A model generated the notes under the pieces. It was not told where the DNA came from and did not search any database. It saw only the letters and a list, made by a program, of their open reading frames with translations. This document shows positions 44,638 to 54,472 of a stretch of 64,000 bases of DNA, piece after piece. A program made the translations under genes and the position numbers. This stretch comes from a candidate division KSB1 bacterium. Lineage in GTDB: Bacteria > Zhuqueibacterota > Zhuqueibacteria > Thermofontimicrobiales > Thermofontimicrobiaceae. The DNA lies in the NCBI GenBank assembly GCA_034506395.1, contig JAPDPQ010000024.1:17038-81037 (forward strand), given 5' to 3'. Every line of letters starts with the position of its first letter. Positions within the stretch are counted from its first letter, which is position 1.

Positions 44638-45456
44638 ATGGAAAATATGGAGGCAATTCAAACGGAATTTGGACGATTGGTCGAAATCATGGCCCGGCTG
44701 CGTGCACCCGATGGCTGTCCATGGGATCGCGAGCAGAGTTATGAATCGCTGCGTCAATATCTGCTGGAGGAGACATATGAAGTGTTGGAATTGATCGATA
44801 GCAAGCAGTACGACGAGTTGAAAAACGAGTTAGGCGATTTGCTATTGCAGGTGGTTTTCCAGGCCCAAATTGCTGCTGAAGAAGGCCGGTTTACCATTCT
44901 CGACGTGTTGAAGAAGATCAATCAAAAACTCATTCATCGTCATTCCAATGTCTTTGGTGATGTAGTGGTCCGCAATGCCGAAGAACAAACCATCAACTGG
45001 GAAAATATGAAGAAGCAGGAGGATCGGACTCGGTCGGTGATTGATGGGGTGCCGCGCCAACTCTCAGCGCTATTGCGCGCTCATCGGATGCAGGCCAAAG
45101 CGGCAACTGTCGGGTTCGATTGGGAGAACGCTTCCCAGGTCTGGGAAAAAGTCGAAGAGGAATTGCGCGAGTTGAAAGGTTCCATCGAGCGACAGGTACC
45201 AGAAGAGATGGAGCTGGAGTTCGGCGATCTGCTGTTTGCACTGGTCAATCTGTCGCGTTTTATTCGCGTCAATCCAGAAGATGCGCTGCGCAAGGCCATC
45301 GAGAAGTTCTCGACTCGATTTCGGCAACTGGAACAGCGTGCGGCGCTGGCCAATCGTTCGCTCAACGACATGACTTTGCAGGAAATGGATCAGATTTGGG
45401 ATGAAATAAAAAATGAATCGCGGCAACAAGCTTTGCTCGAACCAATCACAAAATAA
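44638..45456 (+). CDS. mazG: Nucleoside triphosphate pyrophosphohydrolase MazG
   Basis: MazG hydrolyses (d)NTPs to monophosphates and pyrophosphate, cleaning the nucleotide pool. The 272-residue protein is the two-domain form: an N-terminal MazG fold with CPWDREQSYESL, E44-E45 (LLEETYEVLE) and ELGDLLLQVVF (64-74), and a C-terminal repeat with LEFGDLLFALVNLSRF. The motif DKFxxRF appears as EKFSTRFRQLE. A strong ribosome site and promoter precede it, and it diverges from the epimerase gene. The gene stands alone. Confidence 0.95.
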   Translation: MENMEAIQTEFGRLVEIMARLRAPDGCPWDREQSYESLRQYLLEETYEVLELIDSKQYDELKNELGDLLLQVVFQAQIAAEEGRFTILDVLKKINQKLIHRHSNVFGDVVVRNAEEQTINWENMKKQEDRTRSVIDGVPRQLSALLRAHRMQAKAATVGFDWENASQVWEKVEEELRELKGSIERQVPEEMELEFGDLLFALVNLSRFIRVNPEDALRKAIEKFSTRFRQLEQRAALANRSLNDMTLQEMDQIWDEIKNESRQQALLEPITK

Positions 45457-45704
45457 CAAGCCAGCTTCCCAAATAATTCGGAAAAATGAGAAAGGAATGA
45501 TGGGATAACCACTCGCTCCAGTTTAAATCAATCTAATCAAAAAATTGAAAACCGAGAGCGACTGATTTTTAGCCCAGGACATCAGTTTGAGAGCATGAAA
45601 ATAGCTTGCAAAGATTTCGCTGGCTTATTGGGGTTCGATTGATTAAATTACCAGGGATATATGATCTACCCTAAAAAAATCACCTATATTGAACGGAGGA
45701 GTGA

Positions 45705-47138
45705 ATGGATCAGCGAATTCGTGAGACACTGGCGTATGCCAGTCAGAACAATATCGAGATGATTGATTTGAAGTTTTGTGATTTGTTTGGACGATGGCAT
45801 CATCTAACGATTCCAGTCAGCCAATTTGATGAGACGGTATTCACCAAGGGCGTAGCATTTGACGGCTCCAGTATTCCTGGATTCAAGAAGCTCGAGGCTG
45901 GAGATATGGTTCTAGTTCCGGATATCGATACGATGTTGATTGATAAGTTCTGGGATCAGCCGACTTTGAGTTTCATCTGCTCGGCGTATGAAGCAGATAG
46001 CTTAGCATTATTTAAAAATGACCCCCGCAATGTGGCATATCGTGCGGAGCAATATCTAACATCCACTGGGATTGCCGATACGAGTCTATGGAGTCCTGAA
46101 TTCGAGTTTTATATTTTCGATAGCATCACGTATATGAACGACATCAATTTGGCGTTTTATCGAATCGATTCTGAAGAAGCGGATTGGAATTCGGGCGTGG
46201 AGGAAGAGCAAAACCTGGGACATAAGATACCGCGTCAGGGGGGCTACCACGCCATTCCTCCATTGGATAATTTGTTTAACCTTCGGGCGAAAATGGTCCA
46301 ATATATCGAAGAATCTGGCATTCCCGTGCGCTATCATCATCACGAGGTCGGCGGACCTGGGCAATCGGAAATCGAAATTCATCATCACCCGCTCCTCAAA
46401 ACGGGTGATGTGACTATGACGGTGAAATACATTATCCGAATGGTAGCCAATCGGCACAACAAAACCGTGACGTTCATGCCAAAGCCGCTCTACAATGAAG
46501 CTGGCAGTGGGATGCACATCCATGTTCAATTGTGGAAAAACGGCCAAAATTTATTCTATGATGAACATGGCTATGCTGGATTGAGCCAGATAGCGCTGCA
46601 TTTCATCGGAGGAGTGCTGAAACATGGACCCGCTTTGCTGGCGTTCACCAATCCCAGTACGATCTCCTACAAGCGATTGGTGCCTGGGTTCGAGGCCCCG
46701 GTGAAGGCGATTTTCGGACTGGCCAATCGAAGCGCGGCGATTCGAATCCCCAAATACGCCAATACTCCTGAGACCAAACGGTTCGAGTTCCGCCCTCCAG
46801 ATGCCACTTGTAACATCTATCTCGCAATTGCAGCATTGCTGATGGCTGGGATCGATGGCGTGGTTCATCAAATTGATCCACTCAAAGAGGGATTCGGCCC
46901 TTACGATGTCAACATCTTCAATATGCCGAAATCGGAGCAGGATAAAATCAAATCGCTCCCTGCCTCGCTGAAGGAAGCTTTGGATGCGCTTGCTGATGAT
47001 CACGATTTTCTGCTGGCTGGCGATATCTTTTCAGAACAACTGATCGAGACTTGGATCGATTATAAGCTGAATAAGGAGTTCAATGAAGTTAGGCGTCGAC
47101 CCCATCCTTATGAAATTAGCTTGTATTATGATGTATAG
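45705..47138 (+). CDS. glnA: Glutamine synthetase type I
   Basis: GlnA makes glutamine from glutamate, ammonia and ATP. The 477-residue length fits GSI. Visible active-site parts are FDGSSIPGF (53-60), SPEFEFYIFD (metal site), HHHEVGGPGQSEIE (211-225), NEAGSGMHIHVQL (264-276), the PSTISYKRLVPG loop and RFEFRPPDATCN (359-370). At the position of the adenylylated tyrosine of GSI-beta enzymes (NLYDLP) this protein reads NIFNMP, with F405, so adenylyl control cannot operate there. A GGAGG site precedes ATG. No glnB, glnE or amtB lies nearby. Confidence 0.95.
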   Translation: MDQRIRETLAYASQNNIEMIDLKFCDLFGRWHHLTIPVSQFDETVFTKGVAFDGSSIPGFKKLEAGDMVLVPDIDTMLIDKFWDQPTLSFICSAYEADSLALFKNDPRNVAYRAEQYLTSTGIADTSLWSPEFEFYIFDSITYMNDINLAFYRIDSEEADWNSGVEEEQNLGHKIPRQGGYHAIPPLDNLFNLRAKMVQYIEESGIPVRYHHHEVGGPGQSEIEIHHHPLLKTGDVTMTVKYIIRMVANRHNKTVTFMPKPLYNEAGSGMHIHVQLWKNGQNLFYDEHGYAGLSQIALHFIGGVLKHGPALLAFTNPSTISYKRLVPGFEAPVKAIFGLANRSAAIRIPKYANTPETKRFEFRPPDATCNIYLAIAALLMAGIDGVVHQIDPLKEGFGPYDVNIFNMPKSEQDKIKSLPASLKEALDALADDHDFLLAGDIFSEQLIETWIDYKLNKEFNEVRRRPHPYEISLYYDV

Positions 47139-47358
47139 ACGATGCTCGGATATCAGCACTCGGTTGGTAATCTGTTTCCAGGCTATGGGCTAATTTCACT
47201 TGAGGCCGAAGCATTGGTCTATCGGATTGAAGCTAAGATGATGAGACTGTTGGGTTGGAAAGCAGAAATCGGTTTTGCTAATATCCACGTTACCAATTGA
47301 GTGAGCAGACGATGGAGCAATTTTGGTGACTCATTTTTTAAAAAAATCGGATGTGATT

Positions 47359-48687
47359 ATGGAGTTATTTGCATCCACATCAGATGTGTTAGAGGAGGCC
47401 CCACCGGCACCGTTAGCCGAGCGGATGCGGCCACGGTCGTTGGACGAATTTGTTGGTCAGCAGCATCTGGTCGGACCCGGGAAAATGTTGCGCCAGGCGA
47501 TCGAGCAAGATAAGCTGATCTCAATGATCTTCTGGGGACCTCCTGGCGTCGGCAAGACGACGCTAGCTCGGATTATCGCCCAAGAGACCAAATCGGAATT
47601 CTTCTCCCTGAGTGCTGTCACGGCTGGCGTGGCCGAGGTGCGTAAGATTATTGAGCGCGCAAAGACCAATCGGCAGCGAGCTGGCAAGCGAACCGTTCTA
47701 TTCATCGATGAAATCCATCGCTTCAATAAAGCTCAGCAGGATGCATTGCTGCATAGCGTGGAGGATGGAACGGTGCTGCTAATCGGCGCTACGACGGAAA
47801 ATCCATCGTTTGAGGTGATCGCGCCGTTGCTTTCGCGCTGCCGCGTTTATCTCCTCAATCCATTAAGTGCCGACGAAATTGGCACAATTATCGATCGAGC
47901 AATTCAACAAGATGCTATTTTGAAAGAGGCGAAGCTGCAATTGGATGATCAAACGCGGCAAGTGCTAATTCATTATGCTTCGGGAGATGCACGAATTGCG
48001 CTGAACGCTCTTGAGTTGGCTGCCCAACTGGCCTCGCCCGATAACGAGGGCAGCCGCTGGGTAACGGTGGAATTGATCGAAGAAGCGCTTCAGCAGCGGA
48101 TGCTACTGTATGATAAAAAGGGCGATTACCACTACGATACCGTTTCGGCTTTTATCAAAAGCATTCGGGGCAGCGATCCTGACGCGGCGGTTTATTGGAT
48201 GGCGCGGATGCTCGAGGCTGGCGAGGATCCTAAGTTCATTGCACGACGGATGATTATTTTGGCATCCGAGGATATTGGCAATGCCCATCCCCAGGCCCTG
48301 GTCGTGGCGACGGCCGCCTTTACCGCAGTCGACTCCGTCGGTATGCCTGAGGCACAGATCATCCTCGCTCAGGCTGCCACTTACCTCGCTTCAGTCCCGA
48401 AGAGCAATGCTGCGTATTTGGCCATCAATCAGGCGATGGAAGATGTTCGCAATTCAGCACCAGAGCCTGTGCCGCTCCATTTGCGAAACGCACCAACCAG
48501 CCTCATGGAACAGCAAGGCTATGCCAAAGATTATCGCTATCCGCATGATTATCCAGGACATTTTGTGGAGCAATCCTATCTACCAGAAGGGAAACGGGAT
48601 AAAATCTACTATCGTCCCACGGAACAGGGCTATGAGAAAACGATCCGAGAACGGTTAGCTCAGCTTTGGAAAAAGCGAAGGGAATAA
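47359..48687 (+). CDS. rarA: Replication-associated recombination protein A (RarA/MgsA, AAA+)
   Basis: RarA is a clamp-loader-like ATPase that acts at stalled replication forks. The 442-residue protein has LAERMRPRSLDEFVGQQHL, Walker A GPPGVGKTTLAR, Walker B FIDEIHRFNKAQQDALL, sensor 1 GATTENPSFE and the C-terminal tetramerisation region (YDTVSAFIKSIRGSDPDAAVYWMARML, then YRYPHDYPGHFVEQSYLPE). All are family hallmarks. An in-frame GTG at 47323 would add twelve residues; ATG 47359 is the usual start position. Its ribosome site is weak. Confidence 0.94.
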   Translation: MELFASTSDVLEEAPPAPLAERMRPRSLDEFVGQQHLVGPGKMLRQAIEQDKLISMIFWGPPGVGKTTLARIIAQETKSEFFSLSAVTAGVAEVRKIIERAKTNRQRAGKRTVLFIDEIHRFNKAQQDALLHSVEDGTVLLIGATTENPSFEVIAPLLSRCRVYLLNPLSADEIGTIIDRAIQQDAILKEAKLQLDDQTRQVLIHYASGDARIALNALELAAQLASPDNEGSRWVTVELIEEALQQRMLLYDKKGDYHYDTVSAFIKSIRGSDPDAAVYWMARMLEAGEDPKFIARRMIILASEDIGNAHPQALVVATAAFTAVDSVGMPEAQIILAQAATYLASVPKSNAAYLAINQAMEDVRNSAPEPVPLHLRNAPTSLMEQQGYAKDYRYPHDYPGHFVEQSYLPEGKRDKIYYRPTEQGYEKTIRERLAQLWKKRRE

Positions 48688-49084
48688 CTTTAGGGCAAAC
48701 ACAGATTGGACGATTGTATACACTTGCAATAATTTGATCGATCGATGGTCCTCGAAGTTGAGAGGTCTCAACATCCTTCTTGAATTACTTCCTGCGTTCG
48801 TCACGCCAGGGGTGGGTTCAGAGCAGCGCCAATTGCTTCGAATTGCTCCGACGGGCGAGGCGAGCAAGTGGTCGCGGCTTGTAGACCGATTGAAATAATA
48901 AACTCAGCTTGTGCGGCTTAAGCAACTGGACGTTTCCATGCCTATAAGGAACTTTGTAATACTGCAATAGGTGAAAGCAGTTGACGCTGGGATTGAATCA
49001 ACGAAAAATCATCAGCAAATAAGCTGGGGGACTTGGCTCACCAGTTTGTTCTGATGAAAATAATCTGACTAATAAACAATCATT
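48688..49084. other. 397-bp intergenic region with no recognised feature
   Basis: I find no gene, RNA or strong terminator between rarA and lptD. There is a small hairpin (GTTGAG-AGGT-CTCAAC near 48759-48774) and a short near-tandem AATTGCTTCG/AATTGCTCCG. The frames that cross it look random. Confidence 0.3.
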
Positions 49085-51793
49085 ATGCAGTATCGAATTT
49101 CATCAATAATCATCATTGCGCTGATCATTATCTTATTCCGACCGAACAGCGTTTGTTGGGGGCAAAACACTGATCCGTCAGCGCACCGCCAGCAGATAAC
49201 AATCCCCGAGCCTAGTAAAATCCCAATCGATACGGTCCGCGACGCCCAGGACTCATTGAGAACGCCTAAAACTTCTTCGGTTGGATTAGATACGATCTTG
49301 AATTATCAAGCATCAATTGTGGATACACGAGTCCCGGAGAAAAAGATTTATTTGATTGGCAAAGCGGATGTAAAATATAAAACCATCCATTTGACTGCGG
49401 GGAAGATCACATTAGATTGGGATGCCCACTTGATCACGGCGGAGGGCCTTCCCGATACAGTTTATCAAAAAACCGGGAACCCCGGCGATTCGGTGATGAC
49501 TGTGATATGGCGGGAATTGCCCACCCTTTCCGACGCGGGAGAGGTGATGAATGGCTTTAAGATGATTTATAATTATAAAACCGAAAAGGGACGGGTGATC
49601 CAGGGACGGACTGAATTTGAAGGCGGCTTCTATCGCGGGGAGAGCATGAAACGGGTATCCGATAAAATCATCAATATTTCGAATGGTTATTTTACCAGTT
49701 GCGATAAAGAGGATGTGCCGCATTATCATTTCCGAAGCCGAAGAATCAAAGTGATCATGGATGACAAGGTGATTGCCCAACCTGTCGTGATGTATTTTAA
49801 TCGCATTCCGGTCGCGGCGCTGCCATTTGTGGTCTTTCCGAATAAGAAAGGTCGGGTATCTGGAGTGTTAGTACCAACCTATGGTGAGAGTGCCAAGGAG
49901 GGCCGCTTCATCCGCGGCCTAGGATATTATTGGGCTGCCAGCGATTATTGGGATACGGCGTTAAAGGTGGACTATTTCGACCGTGCTGGATGGGTTTTCC
50001 GCGGGGATGTGAAATACAATGTCCGATATTTGCTTAACGGTGCGGTATCGGGCTCATTTACCCACAAGGACCTGATCACCGGAAGCAGAGAGCGACGCTG
50101 GGATCTGATCGTCAATCATAGCCAAATCATTGATCCCACCATGAGTTTGGCCATTTATGGCCAATTTATCAGCGACCAAAACTTTTATCGGGATTTCAGT
50201 TCGAACTTCGATACGAGGCTGAATCGACGCATTCGCTCTGATGCAACTTTTTCGAAAAGCTGGCCAGAGAAACGCTTGAACCTCAGTGCCAATCTTTCGC
50301 AAGAGCAGGATATTCAGACCGGACAAGTATCTCGGACTCTGCCGCAACTTCGATTTACCGTGAGTCAACGTGCGATCTTCGGCAGATCAAAACAAACCAT
50401 CAGTGGAGGTTTCGGCAGCAGTGCTATGCGGTCGAGAGCAGAGCCAACATGGTACGAATCAATTTATTTCTCCTACAATTCCAGCCTCCAGAATAGCACC
50501 ACGCGCGGCGGCAAATCTGCCAATGGTTCACCTTTTCCTGAGCGCACCACTCGTTACATCAGCCATAACGCGAGCTTGAGCATGAACACACCACGGAAAA
50601 TCTTCGGCTGGCTGACGCTGGGGCAATCGCTTAATTACGATGAGCGTTGGTACGATCGCTATCGGAAGAATACATTTAATCCTGAGACCAATACTGTAAA
50701 ACAGGATACCGTGTCCGGTTTTGCTGCACTCCGGACATTTTATTATAGCATGAATGCCAGTACTAAAATCTACGGGATGTTTGCTCCCGGTATCGGAAAA
50801 ATCCAGGCGCTGCGCCATGTAGTAACGCCCAACATCTCCTTCAATTATCAACCAGATTTCTCAGATCCGCGGTGGGGCTATTTCGACACGTTTGTCGATA
50901 CCACTGGCAAAATCATCAAGAAAGAGAAATTTTTGGATTACGTGCCTTCCGGGGGAAGAAAAAATATATCATTCAGCTTAGGCAATTTATTTCAAATGAA
51001 AACCCAGGATGGTGACAAGGAGAAAAAGTTCGATCTATTTACGGTGAATTTTAGCTCTGCTTATAATTTCGAGGCTACCAGTTTCAAATTCTCCTATTTA
51101 TCGACGTCGTTCCAGGCCTCTCCTTCAAGGAATTTCAATATTAGTATGTCCGCCACGCATGATTTCTACGAATATGATTTGAATAAAAGACAGCGCGTCA
51201 ATCGGCTCTTATTTATGGATGATGATGCCTGGCGATCGGGAAAAGTCTTGCGATTGATCAATTTTCAGATTGGCGCTCAGCTGCGACTTCAGGGGGAAAA
51301 GAAAAAGTCAGTTCAAAAACCAGAAACCCCCACTCAAACATTCGAGGACGAAATCACTGGGGAACAAGTTTCCGAACAGGAATATTTGGATCGCCTCTAT
51401 GAGCCCGCTGGCAATCGTTTTGAAGTGAACGACCGATTCTCTGGGTTAGATATCCCATGGCGCATGTCGCTGTCGTTCAGCTTTTCGTTACAGAAGTTCG
51501 ACCCAACCAGGCCGGTCAAAAATTATTACGTCGATATCACTGGACTTGAATTTCAACTGACCCGCAATTGGAAGATCAATTATTCCGCCCATTTGGATTT
51601 GGCATCGAAACAGATCGTGAATCATTCAATCACGATCAATCGCGATCTGCATTGCTGGGAGGCGCGGCTGATCTGGCGACCCTCTGGTATCGGTGGGAAT
51701 TCCTATTATTTGCGCATCAATGTGAAAGCGCCGCAGCTTCGCGATCTGAAGTATGAAAAACGCGGCGGCCGGAGCAGTGTCTGGGGATATTGA
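49085..51793 (+). CDS. lptD: LPS-assembly protein LptD (OstA/Imp) homologue
   Basis: LptD, with LptE, inserts lipopolysaccharide into the outer leaflet of the outer membrane. The 902-residue protein starts with a signal peptide (IIIIALIIILFRPNSVCWG). Residues ~95-230 form an OstA/LptA-like beta-jellyroll (KADVKYKTIHLTAGKITLDW, then EGGFYRGESMKRVSDKIINI). The conserved junction with TSCD-KEDVPHYHFRSRRIK, VMYFNRIPVAALPFVVFPN leads into a long C-terminal barrel. Barrel strands with alternating aromatic residues run to the end. No lptE or other lpt gene is adjacent. This is good evidence for an LPS-bearing outer membrane. Confidence 0.88.
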   Translation: MQYRISSIIIIALIIILFRPNSVCWGQNTDPSAHRQQITIPEPSKIPIDTVRDAQDSLRTPKTSSVGLDTILNYQASIVDTRVPEKKIYLIGKADVKYKTIHLTAGKITLDWDAHLITAEGLPDTVYQKTGNPGDSVMTVIWRELPTLSDAGEVMNGFKMIYNYKTEKGRVIQGRTEFEGGFYRGESMKRVSDKIINISNGYFTSCDKEDVPHYHFRSRRIKVIMDDKVIAQPVVMYFNRIPVAALPFVVFPNKKGRVSGVLVPTYGESAKEGRFIRGLGYYWAASDYWDTALKVDYFDRAGWVFRGDVKYNVRYLLNGAVSGSFTHKDLITGSRERRWDLIVNHSQIIDPTMSLAIYGQFISDQNFYRDFSSNFDTRLNRRIRSDATFSKSWPEKRLNLSANLSQEQDIQTGQVSRTLPQLRFTVSQRAIFGRSKQTISGGFGSSAMRSRAEPTWYESIYFSYNSSLQNSTTRGGKSANGSPFPERTTRYISHNASLSMNTPRKIFGWLTLGQSLNYDERWYDRYRKNTFNPETNTVKQDTVSGFAALRTFYYSMNASTKIYGMFAPGIGKIQALRHVVTPNISFNYQPDFSDPRWGYFDTFVDTTGKIIKKEKFLDYVPSGGRKNISFSLGNLFQMKTQDGDKEKKFDLFTVNFSSAYNFEATSFKFSYLSTSFQASPSRNFNISMSATHDFYEYDLNKRQRVNRLLFMDDDAWRSGKVLRLINFQIGAQLRLQGEKKKSVQKPETPTQTFEDEITGEQVSEQEYLDRLYEPAGNRFEVNDRFSGLDIPWRMSLSFSFSLQKFDPTRPVKNYYVDITGLEFQLTRNWKINYSAHLDLASKQIVNHSITINRDLHCWEARLIWRPSGIGGNSYYLRINVKAPQLRDLKYEKRGGRSSVWGY

Positions 51794-52012
51794 TTCTGCT
51801 TGCTCATGGAATATGTGTTTTCACCTTTTCATCTGATTGGTCACTCAGATAAATTTGAAGCACCAGCCTATGCCTGATTCGTATGGAATTTTCAGAATTG
51901 GTGACAAATTAGAATCCCGCGCGTGACGCTTCGAAGAATTCGGATTAGAAATCTTTGAAGGAATGCCTGCTACTAACCGTTTTATTGGAACTGATTATGT
52001 GAGGAGATGATC

Positions 52013-52753
52013 ATGGAATGGTTGGTTCAACCAGAAGCCTGGATTGCATTGATCACGCTGACTGCCCTGGAAATTGTGTTAGGAATCGATAACATCGTAT
52101 TCATTTCAATCTTAGTATCGCGGCTGCCAGTGCAAAAGCGAAATAAGGCGCGCATCATTGGCCTGTCTTTAGCAATGATCAGCCGCATTTTATTGCTTTT
52201 GTCGATCCAATGGGTGATGCGGCTCACTCGCCCCTGGTTCTCATTATTCGATCATTTTTTCTCTGGTCGCGACCTGATCTTGATCTTTGGCGGTCTATTT
52301 TTGCTCGGCAAGAGCACGTTAGAGATCCATCACAGTCTGGAAGGATTAGAGAAAGATGCTTCGAAGCAGCCAACTGCCACCAGCTTTGGCGCGGTCTTAA
52401 TCCAGATCATGGCCCTGGACATCATTTTTTCGCTCGACTCAGTAATCACTGCTGTGGGAATGGCTCGCCATTTGCCGGTGATGATCTTGGCCATTGTCAT
52501 CGCAGTGATGATCATGATGCTGTCGGCTCGCTCGATCGGCAATTTTGTGGATCGGCATCCGACTGTGAAAATGCTGGCGCTCAGTTTTTTGATCTTGATC
52601 GGTGTGACTTTGGTGGCCGAGGGGTTGCATTTTCATATCCCGAAGGGCTACATTTATTTTGCGATGGCCTTTTCGGTCTTTGTTGAGATGCTTAATTTGA
52701 GAGTGCGTGCGCGCATCCAACACCCAGTCGCGCTGAGAAAACCGATCAAATGA
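52013..52753 (+). CDS. TerC family integral membrane protein
   Basis: A 246-residue inner-membrane protein with about seven hydrophobic segments. The first carries ALEIVLGIDNIVFISIL, the TerC-family signature with conserved acidic residues, and the second half has the mirrored ALDIIFSLDSVITAVGMA. TerC/YgdQ relatives are linked to tellurite resistance and metal (manganese) export. The ribosome site GAGGAG touches ATG 52007, so ATG 52013, six bases further on, is preferred. The stop overlaps a possible ATG of the next gene by four bases. Confidence 0.88.
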   Translation: MEWLVQPEAWIALITLTALEIVLGIDNIVFISILVSRLPVQKRNKARIIGLSLAMISRILLLLSIQWVMRLTRPWFSLFDHFFSGRDLILIFGGLFLLGKSTLEIHHSLEGLEKDASKQPTATSFGAVLIQIMALDIIFSLDSVITAVGMARHLPVMILAIVIAVMIMMLSARSIGNFVDRHPTVKMLALSFLILIGVTLVAEGLHFHIPKGYIYFAMAFSVFVEMLNLRVRARIQHPVALRKPIK

Positions 52754-52791
52754 ACGGATATGCTGGGAATATCACTCAATGGGAGTTCGTC

Positions 52792-53325
52792 ATGTCTCTC
52801 CGCCCAATTCCAATTAATCAACTGTTGTTTAATTTTTCAGATCTATGGTCCAATAAATGGTTGCTATTAACGGCTGGAGATTTTGCCACTGGAAAATTCA
52901 ATCCGATGACCGTCGGTTGGGGCAGTTTCGGGGTGATGTGGAACAAACCATTCGTCCAGGTGGTAGTTCGGCCAACGCGCTATACTTATCAGTTCATGGA
53001 ACATTACGAAACGTTTACCCTTTGTGCGTTCCCTGAAACCTATCGTGCCACACTAGAGTTACTTGGCTCAATCTCGGGACGCGATGAGGATAAAATTGCG
53101 GCCTCAAAATTGGTGCCGATTCCAGCAACCAGAGTAGCTGCCCCTGCTTTTGCCGAGGCTGAACTCGTTATCGAATGTCGCAAAATTTATTGGGACGATT
53201 TCAAACCCGAGCATTTTCTCGATCAGCGAATTCATAAGAATTATCCGGCGAAAGATTATCACCGATTCTATTTTGGTGAAATATTGGCTGTGGCAGGTGG
53301 AGATCAGTACCGTGCAAGACCGTAA
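52792..53325 (+). CDS. Flavin reductase-like FMN-binding protein
   Basis: A 177-residue protein with the flavin-reductase-like split-barrel pattern: LLLTAGDF...NPMTVGWGSFGVMWNKPFVQVVVRP near residues 20-60 (flavin phosphate binding), RYTYQFMEHYETFTLCAFP, and FYFGEILAVAG near the C-terminus. Related proteins reduce free flavin or bind FMN. An in-frame ATG at 52750 would overlap terC by ATGA, but ATG 52792 has a GGGAG site six bases before it and fits the domain start. Substrate is unknown. Confidence 0.8.
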   Translation: MSLRPIPINQLLFNFSDLWSNKWLLLTAGDFATGKFNPMTVGWGSFGVMWNKPFVQVVVRPTRYTYQFMEHYETFTLCAFPETYRATLELLGSISGRDEDKIAASKLVPIPATRVAAPAFAEAELVIECRKIYWDDFKPEHFLDQRIHKNYPAKDYHRFYFGEILAVAGGDQYRARP

Positions 53326-53366
53326 CAATGCTGACACAAAAGGATTTCAATTGAATTGGCAATAAG

Positions 53367-54230
53367 ATGACAAGGCTGCTGGCACAATTTTGTTTGACGA
53401 TGAAATTTATCAGTATTGTGCTGATCTTATTGATTGGTTGGCCCATGGGGACTGTACGATCACAAGACGAGTTAAGCCCATCGCAACGAATTATTGCCGA
53501 TTCCGTTGTGACGGCTGCAGATAAAAAGGACAGTCTGATTCAGCGAGCGCTTTTTCGTGTCAAAACCGAGTATCAGGCTCAGCCGATGCATCCTTATTTT
53601 CGGGATAGATATCGAGTGATTCATGACCTGCGACGGCTGGTACGAATGTTTAATTACACAGAGGTCGAAGGTTATGAGTCCGTGGAGAAACTAGTCGAAA
53701 TCTGTCGACACCTTCCAGCTCAGCAACAAAACAAGCTCATTGCCATGGCAATGGCTGGTGGCGCGGTGAATCTGGTTGCGGAACGCACCAATCGGGAGCT
53801 TAGAAAACGGAAAATTGATCTGCTCCAGTGGCAAGTGGATAAGGTCACTTTCCGAAATCGATTTAAATTCATCTCAGTCAGTCTCCATGGTGGGATAAAT
53901 TCTCGCGGTTTTGTGGTATCTATCCCTGCTGCTCGCATCTATCTCTACCGTTATTTTGCGGAATATTACATCACTGAGGGAGTGATTGCAATGCCAACTC
54001 GACATCTGGGCATTAATTGTCACCGTTATGACGGCCGGTCATTCATCGCTCCATTCTATGTGACAAAATTGGGGAGCTATGAGTGGAGCTATGATTGGAA
54101 GCGCAAGATTTTGACTTCAAGGGTAGATTTAAGGAAGACGTCACGGCTGGTCGTCCGGTTGGTCCATGTGAATTTTTTAGATCATCGCTATCCCGATCGC
54201 TTCCTGGGAGAGCTGATCATCTGGCCGTAG
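53367..54230 (+). CDS. Exported protein of unknown function
   Basis: A 287-residue protein with a hydrophobic N-terminus (MKFISIVLILLIGWPMGTVRS) that looks like a signal peptide. The start may be ATG 53367 or ATG 53400, which would give a classic signal length. The middle is helical and basic (residues ~50-150), and the C-terminal 120 residues are rich in aromatic residues and beta strands with VTKLGSYEWSYDW and RLVRLVHVNFLD-like segments. I recognise no family or motif. It follows the flavin reductase gene by 41 bp, and may be co-transcribed. A terminator-like palindrome lies 135 bp downstream. Confidence 0.6.
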   Translation: MTRLLAQFCLTMKFISIVLILLIGWPMGTVRSQDELSPSQRIIADSVVTAADKKDSLIQRALFRVKTEYQAQPMHPYFRDRYRVIHDLRRLVRMFNYTEVEGYESVEKLVEICRHLPAQQQNKLIAMAMAGGAVNLVAERTNRELRKRKIDLLQWQVDKVTFRNRFKFISVSLHGGINSRGFVVSIPAARIYLYRYFAEYYITEGVIAMPTRHLGINCHRYDGRSFIAPFYVTKLGSYEWSYDWKRKILTSRVDLRKTSRLVVRLVHVNFLDHRYPDRFLGELIIWP

Positions 54231-54364
54231 CATAAATTGATTTATCGAAGCAACGATCTATCATCCGATCAATTCCCTGATTTTCAACTATTGAAGTTTT
54301 TCGAAAGACATTTTTCAAAGGGAAATCAGATTTCAAAAATTGCATAGAATAAATGCGCGATTGT

Positions 54365-54392
54365 CATTCCTGCGAATGCAGGAATCTTTTTT
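54365..54392 (+). repeat. Palindromic repeat with T tract, possible terminator
   Basis: ATTCCTGC (54366-54373) pairs with GCAGGAAT (54378-54385) across GAAT, followed by six Ts (54387-54392), so it could end the upstream transcript. A decayed copy lies at 12542-12563 (19 of 22 bases the same), which marks it as a dispersed element that may double as a terminator. Confidence 0.5.
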
Positions 54393-54472
54393 ATCTCTCA
54401 AAAACAACGGTTTTAAATTTGTCAGAGTGATGATATTTGAGCGGTTCGGACAAAAAGCAATTAGGAGTTTGA

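Noticed and set aside
47159..47300. 12-bp pairing (CTCGGTTGGTAA with TTACCAATTGAG) between glnA and rarA
   Set aside because: Two G-U pairs and a ~118-base loop; such pairings are expected by chance at this length.
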